A stretch of DNA of 64,000 nucleotides, from contig ML978130.1 of assembly GCA_010015805.1 (NCBI GenBank), forward strand, positions 1,116,001 to 1,180,000, given 5' to 3'. The position numbers and the translations under genes were made by a program. The notes below the pieces were generated by a model, which saw only the letters and a program-made list of their open reading frames with translations, searched no databases and was not told where the DNA came from. Source of the stretch: Rhizodiscina lignyota (taxonomy: Eukaryota; Ascomycota; Dothideomycetes; Aulographales; Rhizodiscinaceae). Of the stretch, positions 1 through 10,138 are shown in pieces (position 1 is the first letter of the stretch; each line of letters starts with the position of its first letter).

Positions 1-330
1 CGCCATTTGGGATGGATTAATTCCTTACTCTGGAGCATGTACAGTCGATGGACGAGAAAGGCTTCAATTATTTCCAAGGAAGGCGAGGACAACGGAATGT
101 ATTAGCCATCTACCGGGATGAGACGAAGTTAGGTTGAGACGACGTCCAACTTGGCGCGGCGCTAGGATCGCACCATGCCTTTCCTCGGTCTCCACTGTTC
201 TCGAGACAATCACAAGAATTCGGATTTCAAGCGAGTCTCAGCAATACATTTATTGATCGCCAAATAATTGAACTCCGAATCTTTTTATCCCCTTTGAGGG
301 TGAAGACAGCCATGTCTCTCGAAATGTCAA

Positions 331-3300
331 TTGAAAGACTCTCCCCAAGTCCCGACGAATCCATCGGTAGAGATCCTCCTTGATTATAATGCAGACACTG
401 AGCTAAAGACAAATACTTCGCGTTCGACGGCGCTCCACGTGGCTGCAAGTCATGGGTATGTTGAGATCGTTGAGACTCTTATAAAGAAGCGCGCAAGTAT
501 CGATGCGATAGATCTCAATGCGATAGATTTCGATGGATGGTCTGCGTTACATTACGCTGCAAGCAAGAACAACCTCCCTTTGGCAAAGGCACTCCTCGAA
601 AACGGTGCAAATACCGGACTAAAGACGCGCGGTACGGGTCATACTGCGCTCCACAAAGCTGTAGATGGTAAGTACGTCGAGATGATAAACTATCTCATAA
701 AGCAAAAAGCAACAAATATCGACGAGACAGACGATTATGGGTGGTCTGCTTTACATCACGCCACGGACAAGAGGTATATATCTGTACTGGAGGCACTTAT
801 CCGAAAAGGCGCGAAAATGGAGCTAGGCACAAGCACTACAGGTGCGACACCGCTACACCTAGCTATATATCGTGGATCCTTCAAGGTCGTGGAATTTCTC
901 ATCAGGAAGAAGGCAAACGTCTGTGCAATGACTTGGGAAGGCGAAACAGTTCTACACATTGCTCTACAATCTGCATGGGATGACGAAAGCGTGGGAGCCC
1001 AGGCAAATAATACAGGGGGTGGAAACAGGATTTTGGATCACATCATAAAAAATATTGACAAAGGGAAGCAGTGGCAGGAGCTATTGAACGTCGCTCGACG
1101 TGAAGAGAATCGATCTAGATTGAAATACTTGGTAGAGAGAATGGATAATGGGGACATGACAAGGTGGATGCCTTTGGAACGCATCTGGCTTGCTATGAGT
1201 GAAAAAAGGTTTCATGGATTGAAAGACAATCTCAGAGCTGAGGTTGGCCTCAACGCGTTTACAAGTAACATGAAGCAGGAGCTCACCGGCAATTGTGATG
1301 TTCTTAAGCTTGCAGCGTGCCTTGGAGAAGATGAGATTGTGAGGTGGCTTCTTAGAACTAGACACTGGTCCGAATCAGAAAAAGAAGAAGCGAAGAAGCG
1401 AACCAAGAGGCCTCAGTGGGTTACAAAGGAAGCCTTCGAAAGATTGAATGACGGGAAGCTCATCTGGGACACCCCATTTGTCCGGGATGGGAAAAGGGCG
1501 GCCGAAAAGTTTCGTCGACCTTCGCCAAAAGGGCTTGCCGAAAGTTTGCACGAGAACAAGCTTAAAGCTGCTATTATGGATTTTGTTGTCCATGATCAAC
1601 AAGTCGATTTCATGTATTTCGACCGCGATGTCTCCCAAATCATTTACGGAAAGGATGGCGCTGCCGGAGGAGAAACACTCAAAAAGTTTGCAAAGGACGC
1701 CGCAACGCAATTGGAAGATCCAACCATATTCCAGCCGGAATTGCGAGGCAAATGGCCCAGCTTCAGGTGGATACACCTACCCGCTAATTGTGTGAGTAAA
1801 AACAACCCACCCAAAAGCTAAGAACAATTATTGATATTACCCAGATAGATTGGATGAACGTAAGTAGCTCTTATGCTGCTCACAAGAATGGAGTTAACAA
1901 TTTACTCTTTAGGACATAACCTTATCCATATATCTTGAAAAGGATACAAGGAAGGATAATTGGCAAAGCACATTGCAATCTCTACGGCAAAGTTGGGATG
2001 AACTCCCACAGAATGAATCTATGGGAAGGTACATGCACCCCAAGTGCGTGGTATGGTTTGACTTGTCACAATATTACTCATGATATATTTGTTGGTCTGA
2101 TCTTTGTATTAGGAAATAAACGTGGCCCCGACATGGAGCAAGTTATCTGATGATGAACGATCCCGAAAGCCAGACTGTGAACGAAGACTAGCCCTCTATG
2201 TAAGTCTCCATACCACCAATGCTACATTTCTAACTTTTTCTCAAGATGCCGTACATCACTTTCGGGCCTTGCGGCACGAAATCCAAGGTTTTGTCTTACG
2301 AGGAAACGCTCCGGGATAAGCACAAGCATCATATCCTTCATTCTTCAAGAACTCTAGACCAGTATTCGCATAATATTGAAGACAAAAAGCGCGATCTGGA
2401 TCAAGTTGTCACCCGATACATCGATTGGATGAAACATTCTGATGAAGAGAACGGAGGGTACCTTGAGAAACGATACTCTCTCAAATCCAAGAGGAAAGAA
2501 CTGCTCAAGAACGAACATCCTACTAAGGAGAAGCATGATTGCACAAACTGTGAATTCGAGATCCTACGCGTCGATCAATTATGGCTATGGGTCATTGACG
2601 AGAGTAATTAACAGCATACCAAATATGAATTTCGATCCTAGCTGATGATTTCGTAGATACAATTGTTAGCTGCGGGACTCGCCCATTGGATGGTCGGGAC
2701 GATCAGATTTTCAAACGATTACTCGATCGTCTTTGTGAATGTCAAAGCAAACTCGACGGGAATGCCATACCTTCCTCGCTCGAGAGCCTCGTTACGTTTA
2801 TCACCAGCTTCTACATCAACATCGTAGACAACTTGACTACGAAAATCCTTGTTCCCACTCGGACATCCCCGACAAGTAAAGCTCCATTCCATTGATTGAT
2901 AGGCAAGCCCTAACATCGAAAGAATCGACGCCATCACTTTATAGAATGTTCGCCGACTCCATTGAATTGAATGTGGGTCTCCCCTTTCCTGATTGAGACT
3001 TGTGGACCCTAATTCCCCTAGAATAAAATGGAGAGCCAGCTCCGAGAGCAGTTCCAGGAAAGGATGGGCAAGTAAGCAAGCAGATCTCACGACATATACG
3101 ACTATATCAACGATGCTTTGGATATCCTCACCGACATAAAAGATATTCGCGATGAACTGATGATCATCAGCTCTGTAGTACAGAGCCAGAAGACTGTGTG
3201 GGACCAGCTCTCGAAGTCGGCATCCCAAACCAAGGAAGAGAGGGTAGATACGGATCAATGGACAACTTCGGACCCTAATTATGTTCTGGATCACATTAAG

Positions 3301-3902
3301 GATCTACTTCGATACTCCGAGGAGACTCAACGCAATGTAAGTGGGTTGGATATGGAGATGACTGTGAAGATACACCCTAACTTTGCGCTAGATTGACTCG
3401 ATTCTGAGTCTAGAGATGAACCAACTCAGTGCCTCTGAAGGCGAAGAAACACGCATTCAAGGCGAAATCCTAATGGTGTTCACTGTTGTGACGGTTGTCT
3501 TTGTAAGTAATGTTACATCTCCTGGCTGAAGTACTTGGAAGTGACACACATCAATTAACTTAAAACAATGCTCCAGCTGCCATTGTCCTTTCTCTCGTCC
3601 CTATTCGCGCTGAACGTTACAATATTTCCACATGAGGAAGGTGATCTGCTGTACAGGCCAGGCTGGATATTTGGAATCATCTGTGCGTGTCACAGGAACC
3701 GGCGGTGGAAAATGGGAAGCTAATAAATATAGTTGGGACAACGGCCGTTTTCATCTTACTTCTTGCACCTTTCTTGCCTCTCGAAATATTTCGAAAGCGA
3801 ATCAGAATGATATTCTTCCGCAAAGAGCGCAGTCAAGAGAAAAGGCGTTGGGGGATTCGGCGCAAAGCACGAGGTCCTACTGATACTGTTGGCAGTGTGT
3901 AA
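331..3902 (+). CDS. Ankyrin-repeat protein with C-terminal CorA-like two-helix membrane domain; start unresolved, possibly decaying
   Basis: Seen: a long first exon (to 1791) encodes ankyrin repeats with TALHVAASHG, SALHYAASKN, TALHKAVDGK and TPLHLAIYRG cores. Smaller exons at 1845-1859, 1913-2050, 2113-2199, 2246-2603, 2657-2875, 2923-2972, 3022-3336, 3392-3502, 3577-3682 and 3733-3902 keep one frame (about 1010 codons). The C-terminus has IKDIRDEL, then VFLPLSFLSSLFALN as membrane helix 1 and a second helix (GTTAVFILLLAPFLPL). This is the layout of fungal ankyrin/CorA-like Mg2+-transporter-family proteins; the CorA GMN signature is replaced by ALN, so transport is doubtful. Odd: no ATG opens the ankyrin frame (ATGs at 312 and 324 are in another frame). 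A TAA at 3073-3075 lies in the exon frame and could be removed only by an implausible 12-base intron. It may be a recent pseudogene, or my model may be wrong there. Confidence 0.72.
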
Positions 3903-4351
3903 TAGGGCATTTAGGTAGGTTCTCAAAGTTTCTCCTCTTTTAGCTGAAATTGCAACCACTTATATGGGAAGTTGTCAGTTAAGGTAATCCTCGATTCGGC
4001 GAATATCTGCCTTGACATTTGCGTGCGGTAATATTGAACAAACTTCCCGCAGTATATTTCTCTTGATCAGGACTCAGCTTAGGCTAATCTGAATGACAAT
4101 GCCATTTCAACTCCTTCGAGAATCGAGATATCGGATATCTTCATTTGATCATTTTGTTTCTTTATCCTAAAGACTTGCACGGGCTTAATACGAGTACTTC
4201 GTCTGCACTGCTTATCGTTTGCGCTAAATAACACTACACAAGCTTGTGCACATATCACAATTCCAATTCAATGGTATTTGGAACATTCAAACACATTATA
4301 TTACTAACGATCTAAGGGTAAACTGTACAATTTTCATCCGCAAATCTGCGA
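3903..4351. other. Intergenic, AT-rich; nothing recognised
   Basis: About 450 bases between two convergent gene ends (ankyrin/CorA-like gene on +, propeller gene on -). No frame of interest or structured element was seen; probably 3' flanks. Confidence 0.6.
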
Positions 4352-5607
4352 TCAAGCCATGACAGCCATACCAATTGCATTCGGAGTGACTCCCATACCC
4401 TCTAGGTTGTACACCTGCACCTGTTTCAGGTATCCCTTCTGGCCTTTGGTATCGAAGACGGTGACGGTACCCGGGAGAGTACCGTTTCCAGCATATAGAG
4501 CATAGATGTAGTTACCGGCAACAGCCGCGTCGAACATGCCGGGGTTGCCGTTGTTCAAGTTGAGGATCTTGATGATCTTTCCACTGTCGAGGTCGAACTC
4601 GACCAAGCGATTGACACCAGCATCAGTAGCATAGCCGCTACCAGTCTTCTCGGATGCGGTAACCCAGCATGTTGCCTTCTGACCTGAGATTGTGACTTCT
4701 TCGATAGATGCCTTCTGGTGGTCGACGGTCAGGATGTCCGCGCCAATAACTGTGTCAGCAACGACGACTTTGTCCGTACCCGGAAGAGACTCGGCACCGA
4801 AGAGAGTTCGCTTGAAGTTGGTGATGGGACGAGCACCCTTCTCGCTAACCTTGCCGAAAAACTCTACAGGGAAGGAAGAGAGGAATCCATTGGTGCCTCT
4901 CACGGTGGTGTAGACATAGTCCTCGTTACCACTGAAGATGGTCGAGCCGACGAGGTTGAGAGTAGAGTTCGGCGGCGTGGTCTGGCCGAGATCAAAGGGC
5001 CGAAGAGCGTCGGCGTGTCCAAGTCCCCTACCGGAGTAAGGAACACAAGAGACACCGGCCTTGGCTCCGCTGAAACCGACACAGGCAAGCTGATGCTTTT
5101 CGCTCGCTCCGACTGTGACGGGAAATTCTCCGGGGAGGTGTGCTGGTTTGCCCAGGAGTCTTAGCTTCGAGGAGTCGCGCTCGTCATAAGCTTCGAACAT
5201 GGAGAGTGAGTTGCTTCCTGCATTGACAGCAAAGACATACTGCAGGCACCATGTCAGCGGAAAGTAAAGTTCACCAAGCTCAACGACAAGAAGTTCAGAC
5301 GTACTTTGCCGGAAACAGCTACAGCACCTTGAGATCCAAGCGAATCAGGCGCCTGTGACATCGCTGTGTCTCCATTCGTGGCTATATTAGAACCCTGTCC
5401 GCCAGTCGATGTCTTTGATCCATGGGAGACGGTGCCGTCGGACTTGATTGGCAGAGAAATGACCGTATTGTCGGCATCGTTGCCCAGGATGTAGATGGCC
5501 TTTCCTACAGAATTCTTTCCGGAGCCTCCGTAGCTTGGCGGAAATGCATTGGCAACAGAGGACAAGAGCGGCGCGAGGAGGACCGCAGCAGCGACGTTGG
5601 ACAGCAT
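4352..5607 (-). CDS. Secreted 3-carboxymuconate cyclase-like beta-propeller protein
   Basis: Two exons, 5305-5607 and 4352-5239, joined over a 65-base GT..AG intron (5240-5304), give about 396 residues. Residues 1-22 form a clear signal peptide (Leu/Ala-rich, ending near SVANAFPP). The mature part carries repeated strand-turn blades such as AIYILGNDADNTVISLP, KYVFAVNAGSNSLSMFE, DAGVNRLVEFDLDSGKI and YIYALYAGNGTLPGTVTVFD. This resembles the fungal secreted family annotated as 3-carboxy-cis,cis-muconate lactonizing enzyme-like, which includes cell-surface glycoproteins of some pathogenic ascomycetes. Whether it acts on muconate or is a surface/adhesin protein cannot be told. The ATG at 5605-5607 is the one that exposes the signal peptide. 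It stands alone with no operon-like partner. Confidence 0.8.
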
Positions 5608-7544
5608 TCTGAGCTCAGAAGTATGACTGCAGGGCTACTGTACGCGTAAGAGATTCGAAACTGAAGATCGTAAGAAATATTAGGAAGAGAGTGAGAACAG
5701 AAGCGAACAGTGACGACGTCGGAGAACAGAAGCGCGAGGTTTCCGAGCATCTAAATACGTCTGAATGAATTCCATTTTCCAAATATCTGCGGCCTAAGCG
5801 ATGGTGTACATAGATAGTACCTTGCAGCAAGCCACAGTTCATAAGGGGATCGAGCTCCCTTGCCGGTATCTGCACAAGCTTCGCTACCCGTTGCTCAGTG
5901 GATCAATCCTGCACGAAGGATGCAGACAATTACCGCATCTTACGGCCACTGCACCTAGCAATACCGTCAAGGCGATGTGGGCCCTGTTGATGTTGCCGAA
6001 CCGACCGTTGGCAACCGATTTGATGGCTCAGCAAACAAGCCTCTATGAGACGCGCGCTAAAACCAGATCCGTGGTTCGGTAGGCATGCTACATGGGATGA
6101 ACAGATCCGAAAATATGGAATCAAAATGTCGAGAGTTGTGAGCCATTCAATCCCCGCTTATGGCTGCGGGAATAATCCAATTTCTCTATCCCCTAGTGTC
6201 TTTCGGGGGACATGCTGCGAGTATCTTGAAATCTTATGACGTGAATATTCGAAGGACTGTTCGACCGTTATTCGACGTACAGAGATTTGGAATCTAGCTT
6301 ATTAACCATGTACAACATATGCACCGCCAACCCCATTTATCGATACAGTCCTACCGCAATAGTATTAGACGCAGAACAGACGAAAGCCACACCCGCAGAT
6401 CCGTTTGGACATTACACTGTTTGAAGGGTGATTTCTAAAATAGATGAAGAAACCTCAAAGCCTGCGAATGTCCTCTCGCGTAGTGCTTGGACCGAGAAAG
6501 CAACCTGGTTTTGCTTACAGTCCATGCCTGAACCAGATTCGCAGCCGCATAGAGTCACGCTCATGTCCTCAGAGTAAGTCCCCGGAGGCGAATATCGATG
6601 AACGTGGAAACAGTGGGATGCTCATTCGCACAGGATGCTTTGTCTGCACTCCGTTCGTGCAGGTAGCATGACACTACCTCCGTATAGCTATAACGAGATG
6701 AGGTTAGAATTGAACTCGACGTCGACAAGGCTGCAAGGCTGCAAGGGTTGGAGAAATTGTCGGCGCTTGGGAAACATTTTTCCGCGATTGATTCCTCATC
6801 ATATTGCTCGAGGTACCTACTTTAGACCCTGATATCTCGCTATGTCTTAGATTCATCGGGATACGAACACGTCCTGCGTCGTAGTGCTCACTGACAGACG
6901 CCATATTTTGTCATCTCTCCTCTTCATCGACGTTTGTGTCGCCGACGAAGACTTCGATTCGCCGTTTAGCCTGATCCATCTGTATCCCGTGGAGTATTGC
7001 GATGCGCCCGACCGCATGAATCAGCAAACCTTGCATTATTATTCCGAGAATGACTTGTCAGATCCTTAAATCAGGGAGGGCCAGGCTCGGTTGTTGTGGC
7101 CGCTGCCTCCGCTCTCGATGGGTTGATTTCTGATCTTCGCGACCGGACAGCGCAGCTGCAATGTGGGATGCAAAGTCATGTGTGGCCGTCTCCTGTTAGG
7201 CTTATCAATTCAAAATGGAGGACCAAACTGATCATTTCCTTTGTTATGCGTAATTCGCTAAACTTTCTCTCCGTACCGAGCTGTACACTGAGGAAACTGT
7301 CGAAGGTTTTAGCCTTACCGACGGATCAAGTGTGACATTATCTCCGCGATACAGAGTATGGCGCTCTTTGAATTGACTGACATAATATAGTTCGAAAGTG
7401 GAGAGACCCACCAAAGCTTTCCACGGCTCCAAATGGCTCTGGAATAGAATGTTCGATGTTCCTGTCTGCGTCTAATGTGGGAATCGTTTTACGCAGTTCA
7501 ATTCACACCGTCTGCAGAGATTAACCTATCTACTTAGGTAGTTC
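5608..7544. other. Gene-poor intergenic stretch
   Basis: No frame longer than about 100 codons with protein-like composition on either strand. The first 150 bases are probably the promoter and 5' leader of the minus-strand propeller gene. The remainder is unremarkable single-copy-looking sequence leading into the tandem array at 7545. Confidence 0.5.
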
Positions 7545-8235
7545 ACCTTCAACGGAGCTCATACGATACGCTAAGCTTGACCAACTTACTAAATTCACCC
7601 CCTTTCACGGATCTCTCACCGTGCGTGGAGGTCAGCCAATTGCACAACTCATCTTACTCGACCGAGCTCGCACAGTGCGAAGAGGTTGGACCCTTCGCTC
7701 GGCCCTTCCGCTTCGAGCGTGCTTGCACTACCTATGTACAGAGATCATTACATCTACTGCGCTTACCTTCTCCCACGGGCCACGGAGCTCGCTGTATGCG
7801 TGAAGATTGGGCCTACGTACATACTTCACCCTCATCCACAGAGCTCGTACTATGTACGAAGCATTACTGAGTTGTCCGCCTCGCCTTCTTCTCGAAAGCT
7901 TACACCATGAGTGGAGAATTGTCTGTTTGCTTCGTAGGTATTCGACTTTAGCTTTCTCATGGACGTCGAAGTTCACTTCGATTATACGCAGGCGCTCAAC
8001 TTGCAACCTACTCAAGTCGATCTAGCTTTACTTTAGTCAAGTATATTTGCTCGGTGTCCGGCCTGCGTGTGAAGGTTGAGATTCAATTCGATTATAAGTG
8101 GGCGCTCAACTTACAATTTGTACACAGACACCAATTTTCACCTCAGATTAAGATCTCTTAACGCCTAGTGGCCGAATAGATGTCGAGCTTTAGTTTAATC
8201 ATCTGCAGGCGATCAACTTACAATTCGTCTACGTT
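7545..8235. repeat. Degenerate tandem repeat array, ~55 bp unit with ~109 bp higher-order period
   Basis: The core GAGCTC recurs at 7555, 7664, 7785 and 7841. Diverged versions of the unit lie between these, near 7609 (GGATCTC), 7714 (GAGCGT) and 7894 (GAAAGCT). The unit runs roughly CACCTTCTCNACGGAGCTC, then a TATGCGTGAAGATTGG-like stretch. In the right half a longer block ending GGCGCTCAACTT is seen at 7991 and 8101 and as GGCGATCAACTT at 8209, that is, spaced 110 and 108 bp, close to two 55 bp units. The copies are too diverged to be recent. Several short frames across it are consequences of the repetition, not genes. Confidence 0.6.
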
Positions 8236-8503
8236 TCCTTAGCTTCATCCGACGTGTACGCTCCGACCGAAAGAGCGGATAGCTTTGCAGTCACGCCCAC
8301 GTTCGAAGCCAAGATCCGATTTGAAAAGTTTCTCACAGACGGAGATATCGTCAAGGCAGTGTTCCTATTTAAAGAGATAAATAGGCCGGCTACTGATAGC
8401 AACGTAGCAGCGGGCGGTAGGATGGTATTTTGGGTTTGAAGCTGATGACGCGGTTGTAAGAAATCCTTTGTTAAAATTCACAAGACTATCAGTGAGTACG
8501 TTA
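8236..8503. other. 3' flank of the glycosyltransferase gene
   Basis: Short stretch between the tandem array and the stop of the minus-strand glycosyltransferase-like gene; nothing recognised. Confidence 0.5.
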
Positions 8504-10138
8504 TCAAGCAAACATCTCCTCTTCATGTATCTGACACATATCTTCCCAACCCAGCCAGGCTCCCATATCACTCCAGACGCCGCCCTTCTGCGTCCAAGGT
8601 TTCTGGACCTCGTCTTCGCCCTCTGCATTCCACCACACACGCCCATCAATCCGGCCTCTGGTAATGGGCTTCCTCTCTCTGTTCGTCTCTCGGACGGCGG
8701 CATATAGAAGCTCCATCCCATACGGAACGTACCACATTCGGCTCCACCACCAATCGATCATGTCTTTGCCACCGGTAACCGTGAAGTGGAATACGGCAAA
8801 GATTTGCTTCGTAGCCATGTTCGTGCCGAGCGGGAGCCCTGACCATGTTTGCAGCTCCTTACCGGAGGCCTGCTTGTCGCTCCTCGTGGCATCCTGCGGT
8901 CTGAAGCCGGCCGGGAAAGGAGCCGGCGAATTCCCAATGTCATCAGGCAGGTAGAATTTGCCAGCGGTGCTCTTTATCCTTCTTTTGTTGGAGCTCTTGC
9001 TCTTCTTCGACGACGATAATGTCTTCGTGATTGGGTTGTAATAATCATAATGTGTCCAACCCAGCCATGCTTCGTACCCGGCCGCTGTTTGGAACACTGC
9101 GCTCTCGTAATCCACACCAATATGGAACTCCGTCTTCTGTCCGTCCTCCCATTCCGGATACGTCGCGTCGCCGTTCGGCGGGGGTGGCTGTCTATTTTCA
9201 TTGAACAGCTCTCTGCGGCCCCAGATATCGGTCAAGTTCCGCCATATTTCCGTCCGTACCCATTCCTGGGTACCCCAGAGATCAGCCAAATACATCTGAT
9301 CCGACTGTCTCACCACATCTTCAGCCTCTTCATCGTACTCCCTGCTCATCATGACCATTGTGCCTTTGAACAGCTCCAGCAAATCCTTCACATTCCCCAT
9401 TATGGTCCCTGAATTGAGCCACCGCGCGCGATTCATCGAACCGCCCGAATCGGTATGCGGTCCCAATGCCCACTTGCCCACAGTGGACTGCGGAATCGCC
9501 CAGCACGCAGGACGGTTGTAATCCGCCGGCCAGCAGAATTTGTCCGGACCGAACAGGATCGTCTGCCTGATATTCTCGAGCTCCATCACGCCTTCTCCAA
9601 AGTCCTCCGCAAGCCTCTCCTCCGCCGCCGCGTTGACATCAAAATACCTTGAAATAAGCACATCAGGGCGAAGTTGGAGCCATACGTCGGATCCGTCAAC
9701 GATCAGCACCAAATCGTCGTTTCGTTCGGGAGGGAGAGACTCGAGATATCGGATTGTCCCAGTGATTTTGGCGATGGAGGATGTGCTGATATCGTACTCG
9801 CCTGTGGCGTTCCAGCCTACGAGTATGGGGGTCGGATAGTTTAGCACTGCGGCAGAGTAGAGGAGGCGGCAGAGGTTCAGATCGGCAGTCGTGGTTGGTA
9901 CTAGGAGGTGGAAGTAGGAGCGCGAGGAGCGATGGAAAAGGTTAAGCGATAGTGGTAGAAGATTGTATGACTGTTCAAGTACTGTATTAGCCGAGTTCGG
10001 AAGCCTATTACGCGGGGCACGTACAGAATCGCTGTTGGCGAGAAAGAAAAGGATAACGATTGTGCAGAGGAGTAGTATCAGGACGGTTCGTCTGGAGAAC
10101 GGTTTTCGTCTCGAGGACGGCGAGTAGCTTGCGCCCAT
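8504..10138 (-). CDS. Type II membrane glycosyltransferase-like protein (PLOD/procollagen-type GT fold)
   Basis: Single exon, 544 residues, ATG at 10136-10138 in good context. A short basic cytosolic tail (SSRRKPFSRR) precedes one membrane helix at about residues 18-35 (TVLILLLCTIVILFFLAN), so it is probably a Golgi/ER type II protein. The lumenal part begins FHLLVPTTTADLNLCRLLYSA and carries LVLIVDGSDVWLQLRPDVL, where the DGSD acidic cluster sits at the place of a DXD metal/nucleotide-sugar motif. WLNSGTIMGNV and QSDQMYLADLW follow; these are the asparagine-glycine and QxDQ-type blocks of LH3/PLOD-like glycosyltransferase domains. The fungal members are mostly uncharacterised and donor and acceptor are unknown. 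UDP-sugar use would fit the UDP-glucose dehydrogenase 5.5 kb away, but nothing links them directly. Confidence 0.72.
   Translation of the reverse strand: MGASYSPSSRRKPFSRRTVLILLLCTIVILFFLANSDSVRAPRNRLPNSANTVLEQSYNLLPLSLNLFHRSSRSYFHLLVPTTTADLNLCRLLYSAAVLNYPTPILVGWNATGEYDISTSSIAKITGTIRYLESLPPERNDDLVLIVDGSDVWLQLRPDVLISRYFDVNAAAEERLAEDFGEGVMELENIRQTILFGPDKFCWPADYNRPACWAIPQSTVGKWALGPHTDSGGSMNRARWLNSGTIMGNVKDLLELFKGTMVMMSREYDEEAEDVVRQSDQMYLADLWGTQEWVRTEIWRNLTDIWGRRELFNENRQPPPPNGDATYPEWEDGQKTEFHIGVDYESAVFQTAAGYEAWLGWTHYDYYNPITKTLSSSKKSKSSNKRRIKSTAGKFYLPDDIGNSPAPFPAGFRPQDATRSDKQASGKELQTWSGLPLGTNMATKQIFAVFHFTVTGGKDMIDWWWSRMWYVPYGMELLYAAVRETNRERKPITRGRIDGRVWWNAEGEDEVQKPWTQKGGVWSDMGAWLGWEDMCQIHEEEMFA

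Noticed and set aside
2719-3294. 191-codon minus-strand frame opposite the ankyrin/CorA-like exons
   Set aside because: It lies antisense to exons whose plus-strand reading matches the CorA-like family; no domain in the minus reading.
4718-5164. 148-codon plus-strand frame opposite the propeller gene
   Set aside because: Shadow of the minus-strand coding exon; Asp/Arg-rich composition is the complement of that reading.
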